From Cokeromyces recurvatus (lineage: Eukaryota > Mucoromycota > Mucoromycetes > Mucorales > Mucoraceae), in assembly GCF_025118155.1 (NCBI RefSeq), contig NW_026251416.1:62001-126000 (forward strand): a stretch of DNA of 64,000 nucleotides, given 5' to 3'. The notes below the pieces were generated by a model. That model was given only the letters and a program-made list of their open reading frames with translations. It was not told where the DNA came from and did not search any database. Every line of letters begins with the position of its first letter. The first letter of the stretch is position 1. Shown in pieces: positions 1 to 13,493 of this stretch. The translations under genes were made by a program, and so were the position numbers.

Positions 1-1356
1 TTTTTTTTAAGGTTGTTGGTACTAAATAACTTTATGCAACGTATTAGTGAAATAAACTCAAGTTACAGTAAACAGTGTCTCAAAAGTATGAATGCTAATA
101 TGTATAGTGAATATGTATTTATAGTCAACAAATAATCGAATAATTACATTTCTAGAACATAGCTTCATTATTTTATTTTATTTTTTTAAATTCACTGCTA
201 CTCAATAAAAAAAAAACAGTTAACTATGTGCCTTCATTACCTGTCAGTTCTAGTCGGTCTTTTAAAAATGCCATGTGACATATTTTTAAGATTTTGTCCA
301 TGTAAAAAAATGATATCACAAACTTTATTTTTATAGAATTAATATCGCTACTTGATAATGGATTCTTACCTTGTATTTGTAATATATAGTTTAAATAGTA
401 GCCTATATATATATAATTTATTATTATTATTATTATATGTATACAAACAAATATATATGTGTATATATATTATATTATATATAAGTATATATATTCTATT
501 TATAGGTATATATATTATACAAATAAGTACATATTATATATATAAGTATATATTATATATAAATGTATATATTATATATATAAGTATATATTATGTACAT
601 ATAAGTATATATTATGTACATATATGTATATATTATATATGTATATGTTTGTATATATCCCTGGTTAAAACCTTTCCAGAGCCTATTGATATGTCTCTTT
701 TGTTAGCCCTTTGTGAATAATGTCAAAGTTTCTTTATTATTATTATTTCTTTTAGTAGACAATGCTTCAATATAAATACAGTAGACTGCTTTTTATCCTT
801 TTGTTGCATGGCTTTGAATTTGAAGCCTACTTTTTTGGTTATCTGTTTATCCTATTGAACATCATGGGCTAGTTGAAGGATATTTAAAATGATCACCTAA
901 AGGTGTATCTCACTCTTGCTCACAGTATTTCATATCTCTAGTCCGTATAAACCCACGAGTATTATTATTGAATATAATATGCTTTCTAATCAACAATCTA
1001 AAATCAATTTCTTAACAAGCTTACTATTTGTAGAGTCTTTCCAGTTACTACTTTAGCTAGTAGACATAGTCTATTATTCTTATCTCCAGCAAAAAATATC
1101 ACTTTCTTACATTAATTCATTTGTTCTAATAATCATTAACCTTCCTCTCTCTCTCTCCCTCTCTTTATTTTTATTTTTATTTATGTATTTTTTTCCCCCT
1201 AATAGTGCATAAACGATAGATTTTAAACAAGGTCAATATAACATATAAAATATAGGTCAAGTTTTTAATTTGCGATAAATAGAAACTACATATGTATATG
1301 TCTAAGCAGAATAATGATAAATAAAGAAACCTTTCTTTTCTTTTTTTTTTTCTTTT
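1..1356. other. AT-rich intergenic flank
   Basis: No gene could be supported here. The stretch is dominated by A/T runs and TA-rich simple sequence. The one long open frame (352-720, plus strand) is a translation of TATA-rich repeats (Ile/Tyr/Leu only) and is not a protein. A CT-rich patch lies at 1143-1165. The right end is the 3' flank of the minus-strand DnaJ gene. Confidence 0.6.
538..645. repeat. AT-rich tandem repeat, about 21-nt unit
   Basis: The clearest units are at 580-600 and 601-621, which are identical. Degenerate copies lie on both sides, with ATGTATATATTATATATA-type variants. It is an AT microsatellite/minisatellite in non-coding DNA. Confidence 0.7.
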
Positions 1357-2659
1357 TTATTGATGAGCACATTGCACACCAGGACCTGAACGCATATGTT
1401 CCTCATCTTCTTCGTATACATTATTGGCATTAGACTTTCCTTGATAACTATCAGCATCTTCTAAAACTACTTCGTCAATATGCTTATTAGGAGTAGTCTT
1501 CTCAATGTCAGGTACAGAATGACGAGGAGGTAAAATATGCTCTAATTGTAATAAATTCTCTGGGTTTGTCCAGTTGGATGAAGGGAATTCGACTGTGAAG
1601 TTTAGAATGATATTACCATAATTATCAATACGATAGATAGGCATACCCTGTCCTGTCAAGAGCTTAACACTGTTTGGTGTAATCACCTCACCAGGTAAAA
1701 TAGTCACTAAAAGAACACGATCATCAAGATGAGGTATTGCAAACTGACCTCCTGCCAAAGCAGATAAAAGATCAATATTAGCCTTATAGACCAAATCATC
1801 ACCTTGACGAGTAAAATAAGGATGAGGCTTTTCATCCAAAATAATGATAATATCACCAGGAATAATGCCAGGTGCTTGATCTCCTTCACCAGAAAATACA
1901 ATCTTTTGACCTCCACGCATACCACGCTCTACATTTACCTCCAGAATCTTTCGTTCATTCACTATTTTTTTACCCATACATTGAGTACAGCGGTCTTTTT
2001 CATTGATAATTTCACCACTACCTTGACACTCAGGACATGTTTGTTGTATTTGTTGAATCATGGGACCCATCTGACGCATGATAATACGTGTACCTTGACC
2101 ACGACACCCTTTACAGACCTGTACCGCACCGTTCTTTCCTCCTTTACCTTCACATGTGTTACAAATAATATTCTTTTGAAGGGCTAATTTACTTGTCTTT
2201 CCAACGTAGAGGTCTTCAAGAGTGACTTTGAGTTGATGTACCATATCCTTTCCACGACGAGGTCCTGCACGTTGACCACCACCACCACCTACTCCGCCAA
2301 ACAACCCTCCTCCGCCAAATAATTGAGAAAAGAGATCTTCGGCATTCATTCCACCTTGTTGTTGACTATTCAATCCTTTTTCACCATACGAATCATAAAT
2401 TCGTCTTTTTTCAACATCAGATAAGACTTCATAAGCATGAGACATTTCCTTAAACTTATCTCCTGCTTGAGGATTCTATAATAAAAGATGAGGGAAGAGG
2501 GAGAGGGGGATTAGATGATGCGGAGATCATTAACAACATTTGTCTTACTTTATCCGGATGGTATTTTAACGCAAGCTTTCTATATGCTTTCTTCAAGTCA
2601 TTTTCAGTTGCATCTGGACTAACACCCAAGACATCATAATATTTTGTCTCAACAACCAT
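1357..2659 (-). CDS. YDJ1: Type I Hsp40 co-chaperone (DnaJ, Ydj1/Mas5 class), prenylated
   Basis: Two exons (2549-2659 and 1357-2475) joined by a 73-nt GTAAGA...TATAG intron give 409 aa, the length of yeast Ydj1. The J domain (residues 1-68) has the Hsp70-stimulating HPD at 34-36. A Gly-rich linker with GGGG runs follows, then four CxxCxGxG-type zinc motifs from about residue 142 to 207, then the substrate-binding C-terminal domains. The last four residues are CAHQ, a CaaX box expected to be farnesylated, as in Ydj1. Family knowledge: it stimulates cytosolic Hsp70 ATPase and delivers unfolded clients, including on the ER and mitochondrial surface. The upstream region contains two AGGGG (STRE-like) words. 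It lies downstream of, and tandem with, GET3. Confidence 0.97.
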
Positions 2660-2961
2660 TGTTAACTAATGATGGGGTTTAAAAGTTGATTAGTGAGGGG
2701 AAAATTAATATTTGAAAAAAAAAAGGGGAACGGGAGCGAATATAAATTAAGTTGTAGCCAATAAACAATTACGTACTCCTTAAAAAAAGAAAAAAGCCAA
2801 AGCCAATAAGCTTCAAATATACAGAAAAAAAAGCTTATACTTCTTTTAAATAATGCCACTATCCTTTGCTTGACTAAACTGTTATTAATAAATTCCTCCT
2901 TGTTCTTTATATATAAAGAAATAATCTATGATGGAACATCTTTATTCAAAAAAAAAAAAAA

Positions 2962-4332
2962 TTATTTCTTTTCTTGATATGGTTCAACCAACATCTTGGA
3001 AAACTCTTTAATTTCTTCAACACCACGTACTTCTCTAGTTAATAAAGGCATACGAACAATATGGAAGTCTTCATAAAGGTCATAAATTTGGTCCAAATAC
3101 TTTTGTTGCATTTTATGACGAACAGTACAATGCTCACAATTAGAACCTAATTGAATAATTAGTTGGTGAATAAGCATGGAGAAAAACAAGTATATAATTT
3201 ACCTTCTTTTGGGAATAACAATTGATTAACAACAATATTGTGTGTATCAATATGATAAGAAGTTAATTCTTGAATCATACGTTCAGTTTCGTACAAGGAT
3301 AAAAATTCAGAAATACAAACACAAACAAAAGTAGTTGTATTCTAATTAATGAGAGTAAATAAATAATTACTTTTCCAATTTGTTCATGTAATAATTGAAC
3401 TTACTGGATCTTTAAATTGATTATTAACTTCAGTAATAACTGAACGCATTTCTTCAAGTTTAGAAAACATATCTTCTTGATTTGCGTTCATACCCATCAT
3501 ACCAGATACTTGTTGAACCATAGGTCCGAAACGACTACTAAGCCCACTAATCTTGGCTAAAGCCTTTTCAAGTACTGTAGGGAAAGATAAGAAACGAAGT
3601 GTATGGCCAGTAGGTGCAGTATCAAAGACAACAACAGAGTATGACATAGTTTTTACTTGCTTCATAACTTCTGCAAAGCCCATTGCTTCATCTACACCGG
3701 GAATGGCATAAGCTAAATCTTGCATCATGCTTCCCATTGGATTATTTTGATCAGCTAAAACAAGTTATTTAGCATATTCCTTTTTTATATTCATCAGGTA
3801 AAAAAAAAAATAGCTTACATTGTTCAATCATTTCCTGAATACTTGAAGTAGGGTCAATTTCCTATATAATTAAGTTATTAATAATCCGAGCCCTTTTGTT
3901 GTTGCTGTTGTTTTGTGTGTGTGTGTGTGCTCATTTTTATAAAAAGAAAATAAAGGATTGGTTTATACCATTGCATAAAGATTATTAAAGCCATTAACAA
4001 GTGTAGCTTCCTTGGAAAACTTTTGTCCAAACGCGTCAGACAAGTTATGAGCAGGGTCAGTTGAGATCAACAAAACGGAGTCGCGAACTTTAGACAATTG
4101 AACAGCTAAAGAACAAGAAGTTGTGGTTTTACCTACAAGAAAGAAGTCGAGTTGTTATATCTATTTGAACCATCAAATTGAAAAAAATAAAATAAAATAA
4201 ATAAACAAGTAATTTGACCTTACCTACACCACCTTTACCACCAACGAAAATCCAGTGGAGAGAGTTTTGGTCTAAAATGTTTTGAAGGGTGGGTTCAAGA
4301 GGCTGAAACTCATCATCTGACATGTCTGACAT
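2962..4332 (-). CDS. GET3: GET3/TRC40 ATPase, guided entry of tail-anchored proteins
   Basis: Six exons are inferred: 4224-4332, 3969-4132, 3819-3861, 3405-3754, 3203-3341 and 2962-3146. They give 329 aa. The deviant P-loop GGKGGVGKT is at residues 31-39, split by intron 1. The [11 protein letters not shown] switch is in exon 4, and the zinc-binding CEHC pair (CxxC) starts exon 6 and holds the homodimer together. A Met-rich segment in exon 4 ([13 protein letters not shown]) belongs to the hydrophobic groove that binds the transmembrane helix. Family role: a cytosolic ATPase that takes tail-anchored proteins from Sgt2/Get4-Get5 and passes them to Get1/Get2 in the ER membrane. The acidic N-terminus and size are normal for fungi. 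A (TG)n run sits in intron 2. Confidence 0.97.
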
Positions 4333-6162
4333 TTTTTCTTTTTTTTTTTCTTTTGTATTGCTGGTATGGAAAGAAAAAGAAAGATTGTGTAGTATATTTC
4401 AATTGTAATTTATATGAACTGCGCTATGATTGGTCAATATTTGACTGTTAATTTTTATATAATTCATGGCAATTAAAGTATTATGTATTGCATGGTTGAT
4501 TTGTAAGTTTATAATATCATCAATAATAACGCGAAAAGGATTAGCACATTTCAATTTTATTATGTCTACTCTTAATATGATACATATAGACTTGTATATG
4601 CTATCTGTGAATTGATTTTCTTTAGACTAAATATCAGTATTCTTTTTGCACTAAAATCTAGAGTCCAAAAGGCTTCTTTAAACACTAATTATTTGCACAT
4701 TTCTGACCCCTCCCCTCCTTTTCTTTTTTTTTTTTCTTATTTTACAATTCTGAATCAAACAGAATACTAACATATTCCAATAAGACAAAATATGCTGCTT
4801 CAGTAAAGTTCTGAGTAACGAGTAGCAAAAAAAAAAAAAGAATAGATCAAATAACACGAGCAATCGTAAATGGCTTCTTATGCAGATATGTTGTTGACTT
4901 AATAGCATTTCTTGTTAAATTGTTATAGGCAGTACAGAGCAGAATACAAATGAGTGTTCATTTGTAAACATTGAATAAAATGGTTTCTAGTAATATGTAT
5001 GTAGATATAGAAGGAGCAGTTTATTAGACTTGCTTGACGCGTCGCTACTAGAGAACACACCTTTTATTACTTTTGAAATACAAATTGAGTATATAAAAAA
5101 CAAATAGATTTTTTTAGGTACAATTCTTATAGTATTTATGTTTGCTAAAAGTGCTAAAATTTCTTCTATTCCTTTATCCTACTTATTTTTTTTTTTGAAA
5201 TGGAAGGTAATAAGCTTGAATTCTCTTCAAAATAGAATTCAAGATTGACTAATTAGTTTGGAGCATTTTATATTCTCTTTCTTCTATAACATATTCCTCC
5301 TCATATCATTATCTTCATTATTTGAAAATAATGTTAAAGTCTTGCTTTTTTTCTTAAAGAAAATAAATAAAAAAGAATGACCTATTTTAGCCGCTTATAG
5401 TATACTAAATAAAGTTAAACTTGCTTCAGAAAAATGTAAATCATTTTTATACAATTCATCTAAAAATGCTCAAAAAATCCTCAAATTGAAAACGGATCAA
5501 TGATTTCATTATAGCGCTTTTCCTGAAATAATAACACATTTTTCTTATTTTGAATATTTTATTTAATCAACAAAAAAAAAATCCCCTTTTATTTTGAAAA
5601 CATTGTTATATAAAAAATGATAACAAGTTGTAATATGCAGCATTTGTATCTATTATTTGGAAAGACATTTGTTTATGAAAATAAGTTTTCACATTAATTA
5701 TTAATGTGTTAAATATTTCAATTCATTTTCGTAATTTTATCCTTTTCAAAGTTAAAAAAAAAGCAATTCATAATTTATGACAACTGTTGCTAGTTCTTCG
5801 AAACATAGCCAATAACCAACTTGGAATTTTTACAAGGGGGTTTCTTTTTTTTTTAAAAAAAAAAAAAATAAAAAAAATAAAATAAAGAAAAATGAAAAAT
5901 GAATACTCTTCCAAAGTAAAGTCAATAGTCTAGACACTAACTAAAAAAAAATCAAAAGTTTATCAAAATCAGTTTTATAGTTGTAGCAATATGTTTATTC
6001 TTTATTAAGAAAAAATTACACTTAAACAGACACGCATTTACTTTATTTATAATTTACTATAAATAATATTTTCAATTATGAAATTATTCACGTCCTCCGG
6101 GCTTCTTTTGAATTTTAATTTTTTTTTTCTTGTGTCGTAATACAGTTTTCTTTTCCTTTTTT

Positions 6163-6204
<42 letters not shown>

Positions 6205-6276
6205 CAATATATACAATATACTGTAGGGAAATAGAAGAAAAAACAATATACCAAAAAAGCAAAGCAACTTGAAAAT
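4333..6276. other. AT-rich intergenic region between GET3 and the KH gene
   Basis: About 1.9 kb between divergent genes (GET3 leftward, KH protein rightward) without a supportable gene. It holds many A/T tracts and short inverted A/T runs (T8A14 around 5846-5868). Open frames at 4678-4908 and 6047-6361 are homopolymer translations. Both promoters must lie here, but I can assign no specific element. Confidence 0.55.
6165..6204. repeat. T40 homopolymer
   Basis: Uninterrupted run of 40 T, 72 nt upstream of the predicted start of the KH-domain gene. Poly(dA:dT) tracts of this kind exclude nucleosomes in fungi, so a promoter role is possible (inference). Confidence 0.9.
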
Positions 6277-6833
6277 ATGTCTTTTGTTTTTTCATTTTGT
6301 TTTGGACAAGTAGATAAACTACCCACTTCTTTAACCTGTCAAATAATCGTAGAAGGATCAAATCTTACATTAATTGGTCAACAAGACAATGTCATGGCAA
6401 CAAGAACCGAGATATTAAACTTATATCCTACTAAAGTAAATATCATTCCTTATTTCATCTTTATAAAAAAAAAAAAAAAAAAAAAGAAGGCAGCTTCCCA
6501 TTTATAGTGATTCATTCGACATTATTCTTTTTAATATTGACTTATAAATATATTTTACTGATCGATATCAATTCTTTTCTATTATTATTATTGAATAATA
6601 GATTCATTTAAATTTAAAGATCCCTGATCAAGATTGTAAGAAATTAAGAATTGAATGTGAAAAAATTGCAAATGATACAAATACAACCATATCAATAACA
6701 GAACCTGTTCCTCAATCTTCTTTTGCTTCTCAAAATACTGTCAATATTCACATTACTGGTATACCCGACAATGCTGAGCTTGCAAGAGTTAGAACATTAG
6801 TCATGTTGGATAGTTTGGTAAGTTTAAATTTAG

Positions 6834-6866
<33 letters not shown>

Positions 6867-9847
6867 TCGGATACTGAAAATTTTTGTGTGTATTTTTTTT
6901 TTTTTTAAAAAAAATAGTCTGAATTAGATGTAGATACTGTCGCTATTCCATACAAGTTACATCACTTATTATGTGGAAGAAAACGTACTGGGATTCAATC
7001 TATCATAGAAGAAACAGCTACATCAATCTATTTCCCTTCACTCTTTATATTTGAAGCAAATGACGATTATTCTCCTGTTATTTATATTACAGGTGAATCA
7101 AATGAAGTGACGCGCGTGAAAGAAATGCTAAGAAAATTAGCTTCACAAAAGGTTTTCAAAAAAAAAAAATTTTTTTTTGTTAGCTTTGCTTACCTATTAT
7201 TATTATTATTATTTTAGGCTCAATCTATGTATCATAAGGATGCTGTACTACACCCTAGAAAATTAAATTGGATGCTACTACACCGTAAAGACGATTTAAG
7301 AAAGATAATGAGAGATAATGGCTCTTTTATTTCATTTCCAAAAATGGGGACAAGCAATAATGTTGTTACTGTTTATGCAGAGAATAGAGTCAATGCTGAG
7401 CGTACACTTCGTTCATTGCATTTTTTGGTAAATATAAACAAACAAATATGTTGTATTGATTTCTAAATTATTATTATTATTTTTAAATTTAATTTAAAGG
7501 CTTGTAGCATTTATGAAGCATGCTTCTATTTTAATCGAGATGCTGCTATATATGGTATTGATAGTGCTCATGCCTTCTTTAACTCAGTTGCAAACGTGTC
7601 AGCTCTTGTATCTCAATTATCTCAAATTTCAGGAGCTGAAGTCAGTTATAGACCTGATACAAATTGTATAGAAGCGTTTGGTACCGAACGTGCCATTCGT
7701 AATGTATACCAGCGTTTACACGATATGACATTCTTAAAAATGCTTCATCAGAGTACAGTATTCAATGTCGAATTATCAAATGATCAACGTGAATTCATTA
7801 GTGGTAAAAAGAGTGGAAAGATCAATAAGATCATGAAGACTTCAGGTGCAAAAATTAAGTTTGTCCCCTTTAGTGAATATAACTTTATTATCGAAGTTGA
7901 AAGTAATAATTTTAATAAGGCTTTGGATGGATTAACACTCTTACAGGAAGAACTACCTGCCGAAATTTCATTCTACGTACCAGAAGTGTACCACAAGCGT
8001 ATTATTGGTGTTGGCGGTAAAAATATTCAACGCATCATGAAGAAATATGGGGTCTATGTGAAGTTTTCAAATGCAGAGGAATTTGCTGCCTTGGGTGGCT
8101 ATTATGATAATGATGATAATGTAGTTGCAAGAACACCCATGAAAAACCAAGTCAATTTGGAAAATTTAAGAAATGCTGTGATGGATTTAATTAATCCAAA
8201 GGATAGAGATTGCGTTGAACAAGTACTTTACGATATCCCCTTCTGGCTTCATCGAAAATTAATTAAAGACCAGACTGAGTTCTTAACCGAGATGACCAAA
8301 AAGACAAACACGCGTATTATTTGGCCTGATAATGAGCTTGCAAATGATTCTTTAACCCTAGTAGGTCCAGAATCACAAGTTAATTTAGCAGCTCAAATGG
8401 TTAGATCCATTATACCTGAAGAATATGATGTTCATTTACCTTATTCAACTCATCTCAAGTCTGTTTTAGAATCAGATTCATATAAGGAAGTAGTTCAAAA
8501 GATAGCCAAAGATTATGACGTCAAAGTAGAGTTGAAAAAGAAGAGAAAGAATGAAGATGAAAATGAAGGTGATAAAGTAATTGCTTTTAAGCTAACCAAA
8601 GGAAACTTGGATCGTTTAAATGTCTCTCTGGAAACATTAATTGGATATTTGAAAAGTCAACAGGTTAATTTGTATGATGATAGTGCTATTATTCGTCAAG
8701 CAGCAAATGTTCCTCGAGTAGCCAATAATGGTCCATTCCCATTATTTGATAATAAAATCATTCCATCTGCTTTACCATCAGGTAATTCTTATACATATGC
8801 GTATATATAGGAATAAGGACTTAATTCTTATTTATGATCATTAGATTTGGTTTCTCCTACTCCATCTGCTTCATCTTCTCTCTTGACAGATTTCCCACAA
8901 CCTTTAGCTTCAGGATTAAATAGCGGCTTAAAAAGTTATTCACTTTTTGATTACCCTAATTCTGCTAGTAGTAATGCATTTGAAGCATCATGGAAGAACT
9001 TTAGAGATATCAACTCATCTCGAACTGCTGAAAATATTCGAGCTATTTTTGATTCCCCTGACGCTAATAAACCTGCACCGCCTTCTCTTTCTCTTGTTTC
9101 CCCACTTAATTTCCGTACTGGATCACCCGCAGGTCAAGGTGGATTAGATATTTGGTCGAACCCACCTCAACAATTCTCTTTGAATGGCTTTGTTGGAAGC
9201 CCACCATTGTCTGGATTAGAGTCTAAACCACACTCTATAGTAAGTATACTAGATCAATTCATCTTTCTCTCTTTTATTTTTGTATTTGTAGTTTTAACTT
9301 TTTATTGTTATTATTATTTTAGCTGTATCCAATGGATCAAAGTAATGCCTCTAATAATGGTTTTTACCAGCCATTAGGATCGAAACCTGACTTTAACAAT
9401 ACCTACGTTGTACCTACATCATCTACTTCTACTGGTAGTAATAATAGCTCTATGCATTCAAATCAATCGATTCCAGATATCATGTTGGATTCTTCGCCAA
9501 AAAAATCAGGCAATTTACCCTTTCAGATCAATAACTATATTCATACCCAACCTCCATTGATTTATCCATCCTCTACAACAGCACCCAATAAGCATATATC
9601 GTCGTCAGCAGTTCAATTTGCATTACCTCCTGCTTCAGCAACTGTAAAGACAAGTACTAAAGAATTAGATTCATCATTCCCTGCTCTTTTTTCATTAAAT
9701 CATTCATCCACTGATGAAACTGTTCGTAAGTAATAATAGATATACCCTCCTCTTTTATATATTAACTTTTTTTTTATATATATTTATATAGTAGTTCAAA
9801 GCTTATTAAATAACATGTCAATAGGTCAATCCAACTTGACACATTAG
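6277..9847 (+). CDS. Multi-KH-domain RNA-binding protein
   Basis: Eight exons inferred: 6277-6435, 6602-6817, 6918-7151, 7218-7427, 7500-8781, 8845-9239, 9323-9725 and 9792-9847. They give about 984 aa. The first two thirds hold several KH-type folds. The clearest GxxG loop is IIGVGGKNIQRIMKKYG in exon 5. Related loops are GRKRTGIQSI (exon 3) and GKKSGKINKIM (exon 5), with a degenerate one in exon 4. The last third is Ser/Asn/Pro-rich and disordered. KH domains bind single-stranded RNA or DNA. The layout resembles the fungal YLL032C/Mug60 and vigilin/BicC groups, but I am not sure of orthology. The start was chosen as the first ATG after the T40 tract. The last intron ends in a TAGTAG tandem acceptor, so codon use there is ambiguous by one residue. 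Confidence 0.85.
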
Positions 9848-10237
9848 ATTCCTTTTTTTTTATTGAAAAAAAAAAAAGGGCAATAATTTAGAGTACAATC
9901 ATTTCCTTTTTTTTCTTCCTTTATATATGTATATTTGTATATAAATATATTTATACATATATATACATATATAACATTATTCTATATATTATATCAACTT
10001 TTTTTTTTCATTGCTTACAATTATCAAAAAAAAAAAAAAAAAAAAATACCTTTATGTATATGCATGGTGTATATATATTTATAACATCTACAGTTATTAT
10101 ATAGATAATAATGTTTATTTTTTTTTTTTGTCTTTATCATATATCAAGTATAATAATAATAATAAACGAAAAAAAAAAGAGAGAAAGAGGGGAATAGTAT
10201 GCATGTTATGTTATTTAAATAATCATGTATGATAATT
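9848..10237. other. Convergent 3' intergenic spacer
   Basis: About 390 nt between the 3' ends of the KH gene (+) and the AtuA-family gene (-). It holds AT microsatellite sequence (TATATG-type, 9920-9980) and an A22 run near 10025. No gene seen. Confidence 0.6.
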
Positions 10238-12280
10238 TTATAATTTGGCTTCCTCTGAAGGAAGTAAGGAGATAGGCATCTCAACTTCTAAGCCACTTAA
10301 TAAGAGTTGAGCAAATGTCTTCCCTTGCCTATCAATAGTTAAAGAACTTAAACCACCACCTCCTAATGAGCGAGTTAAGACGAAATTAAAGGCATGAACG
10401 CCAGGTAATTCATATCGTGTTACGCTTCCTTTACAAAGATGCTTCATGTAATTCGCCACCACCTCTTCAGTGATTGAACGTTTGATATATGGCCAATAAG
10501 CAGGGTCACGAGCAATAATGCCAATATTACAAACATCACCTTTATCACCGCTTCGACCATAGGCTACGTTAATCAATTGAGTCCCCCTTTTATTTTGTTT
10601 CCCTTCTTCATCAAGAGATGAGGAGGATGGTTCATCATCATTATTAGGTGATGGTGGTGGTATGGGTCTTGGTTGACTATACGTTTCATTTCCATCCCAG
10701 GAGCCCCAATCAATTGATTTAAGCTTACCATGAGGACCGACAGTATAACTTGTGGTGATCTGAGTTTTAGAAATAAGGAGAGGGAAATGGACCATGTTGG
10801 GAACAGCCTTTGGACGTCCAGATCCACCACCCGTAATACCAGGCGCCATGCATGTAGCCGACTTGGAGCGAATAAAGTAAGTAAATAATAATAATAATAA
10901 TATTAGGTTTTTAGATTAATTAAAATTCGTATTTTCACTTACAGGAATCGTTTCCAGTGCAACAAGACCTAAAGCCTTAGGGTCGTCATGATGAGCTGTT
11001 AATCTTAACACAACTTCACGAGTATGACTTGTAGCTGAATATGGACTATATATGATATGTTAACAAATATGATAAAAAAAAAAAAAAAGAGGGGAGGAAC
11101 AGAAGAAACAAAGTACTCTATTTACCCATACAGGGATTCAGCACCGATAGGCTCAATATTAACATTTCTGAAATCTTGAATACCTAATTCTTGATACATA
11201 TTACGAACACGTTGAAGAATGGCCTCCCCTACAGCGATTGCCTTCTTTCTCGCATCCACACCACCAATTAATAATTCACCTGTCAATTTCCAACCGTCTA
11301 AAAAGATACCTGAACATTTAAGATAAGGTGTAGGTTGTAAACCTTTAGCACCTTTCACTAATACACGATTATGACCCACTTGAGATAATGTGACTTGACG
11401 CATATCTAAGATGACATCAGGTAATAAATAGAGAGCGGGATCCAAGATTTCGTATACGAGTTGTTCTGCAACCGTAGCAGGAGATACAAGGCCACCTGTC
11501 TTGACAGGCTTTGTTACAATAAAGGAACCTGAACGATCAAATTCAATAATAGGGTAACCCATATTTGAATAACCTCCATAAGGCGATTGTGCCACTAAAT
11601 GCCAGTCTGTGAAATTACCACCTGTAGCCTGACAGCCACATTCAATGATATGACCCGATAAAGAGGCTGATGCTAATAAATCATAATAATCTGCCGTCTT
11701 ACCTTCTTCCCAACCATACTCATACATTAAGGGCCCTACTACTAATGCAGAATCAACTACACGACCTGTCACGACGATATGAGCTCCCTCCTTCAAGGCA
11801 GCAGCGATAGCATGCGAGCCCAGATAAGCATTGACTGAAAGAATAGGTTCGTCTTTACTAGGCAATCGATCTGCTTCCTTTGTATGATCAACGGTTGAAA
11901 TAGGGGAAAATGAGTGAATTTGGTTATTAAAGGTAGTAGTCATAGTAGCCAACGAGGTGTGACGATAGCCGCCTTCTTCATTGCTCTTTAGTAAATCATC
12001 CCCTACAACAGCTGCTACTGTTACACCTTGTATATTCAACTCTTCTAATAGAGCCTCGATGGCCTCCTTACAACCGATAGGATCTAATCCACCTGCATTT
12101 GTCACCACTTTTGTACCGTTCTTGATCAAATCTGGTAAAATTTTACTCAATACAAGTGTTAAAAACTCAGCAATGTAGTCGGTGCCTTTATCTAATTTTC
12201 CAGTCATAAGACGACGTTGACGACGAGCAGCAAGAATACCCATTGTAATTTCTGTATAAAAGCATGTTATTATTATTCAT

Positions 12281-12340
<60 letters not shown>

Positions 12341-12472
12341 AGCTAAATAATCTGCTACAAGATAATCCAAGTTCTCTCCTTCATGTTGAACTAATTGAAC
12401 TGCAGCTGCAGTAGAATCTCCCCAAAATGCTGAATAACAACCAATACGAACTGGACGATCTTGGCGAGCCAT
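10238..12472 (-). CDS. AtuA/DUF1446 family protein (acyclic terpene utilisation type)
   Basis: Four exons inferred: 12340-12472, 11126-12251, 10943-11045 and 10238-10861, giving 661 aa. The start [11 protein letters not shown] is typical of the family. The large N-terminal AtuA domain (about residues 8-450) contains [26 protein letters not shown] and [13 protein letters not shown] blocks. The C-terminal AtuA-like domain carries [18 protein letters not shown]. In Pseudomonas, AtuA belongs to citronellol/geraniol catabolism, but its exact reaction is unsettled. Fungal copies are usually full-length fusions like this and are probably peroxisomal or cytosolic acid-catabolism proteins (inference). 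No obvious peroxisomal signal: the C-terminus is EEAKL, close to but not a standard SKL-type signal. Intron 1 holds a 55-nt T run. Intron 3 ends in an AAG acceptor. Confidence 0.9.
12283..12337. repeat. T55 homopolymer inside an intron
   Basis: Fifty-five uninterrupted T on the plus strand. On the transcribed (minus) strand it reads as poly-A inside intron 1 of the AtuA-family gene, making up most of that 88-nt intron. It is the longest homopolymer in the window. Confidence 0.95.
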
Positions 12473-13493
12473 ATTTATAATAATAAAGAATAAAAGATGA
12501 AAAATGAAAAATAGACGCCTTTTTCTTTTTCTTATAGTACTACTTAAACTTTTTTTTTTTTTTTTTTTTTTTTTCGGCATTAAATAAAAATGAAAGTGTA
12601 AGTAGTGGGAAAGGCACATGATGTGACTGTATTCATTGAATATCCTTAATTCGGATAATGCATGTTGCATAATAATAAGATTTGCTGATATAGCTTCAGT
12701 ATAGTACTCCTATTTCAAACTTTTTATACCAAACTGTAATAAGCAATTTGATACATTCAATTTGATAAAAAAGAAAAGAAAAAAAAAAAGGCTAACAAAA
12801 AATGTGGAAAATACTAACAAGTTGTTTTATAATTTGTATAGCGACAATCCAAGAAACAATTTTATAAACAGATATTATTGAGCTATCTTTAAATAGTAAA
12901 AAATTAGTTACAAGCTATGTATGAAATGAAAGAACTATAATGAAGTGATAGAAAAATTATGTTCAAACTCGAAAAAAGCCTCTCCCCTCCCCTTCCCTTC
13001 CTTTTTTTTTTCTCTTAGCAATAATGTAGAATAACGCGCAAGCGTAAAAGTTAACTTTTAGAGGAGCGCACGTAAATCTATATCAATACTGTATTATCAA
13101 ATTCCATAGCAACGTTTGAGGATCTATCCATTTTTGGAATATAGCTTCATTATTATATGAAGAATTGTATAGCTACATACTCCATCTTTGAGACTATCGC
13201 TCATTATTACGTTGAAAAAATATGGAATAAAATTTATAAACAAGTTAAGATATGAAAACCATATTTTTACAAAATAAGTATAGTTTTCATATTAATATGA
13301 ATGATAGTTAGACTTAATTTAAGAAAGATATGCTGGTAATAGTTAAAACTGAACAATGATACATGTACTTTTTTTTTATTTTTTTTTAGGCGCAGTTTGT
13401 ACAGTAAGTGTTCTTCACGCCAATTTAAGGAAGTTTCCTCTTCATAATTCTAAAGATAGAGCGAGGAAATAAAAAAAAAAGGATATTAATAAA
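12473..13493. other. Gene-poor region upstream of the AtuA-family gene
   Basis: Contains the AtuA promoter (minus strand), a T25 run (12550-12574) and AT-rich sequence. A slightly GC-richer patch (13030-13075, with GCGCAAGCG) may be the degraded 5' part of the Tc1-like element that follows. No gene supported. Confidence 0.5.

Noticed and set aside
352..720. 122-codon open frame
   Set aside because: Translation of TATA-type repeats giving only Ile, Tyr, Leu and Ser; no codon or family support.
6047..6361. Minus-strand open frame overlapping the KH gene start
   Set aside because: Driven by the T40 run (poly-Lys) and antisense to a real exon.
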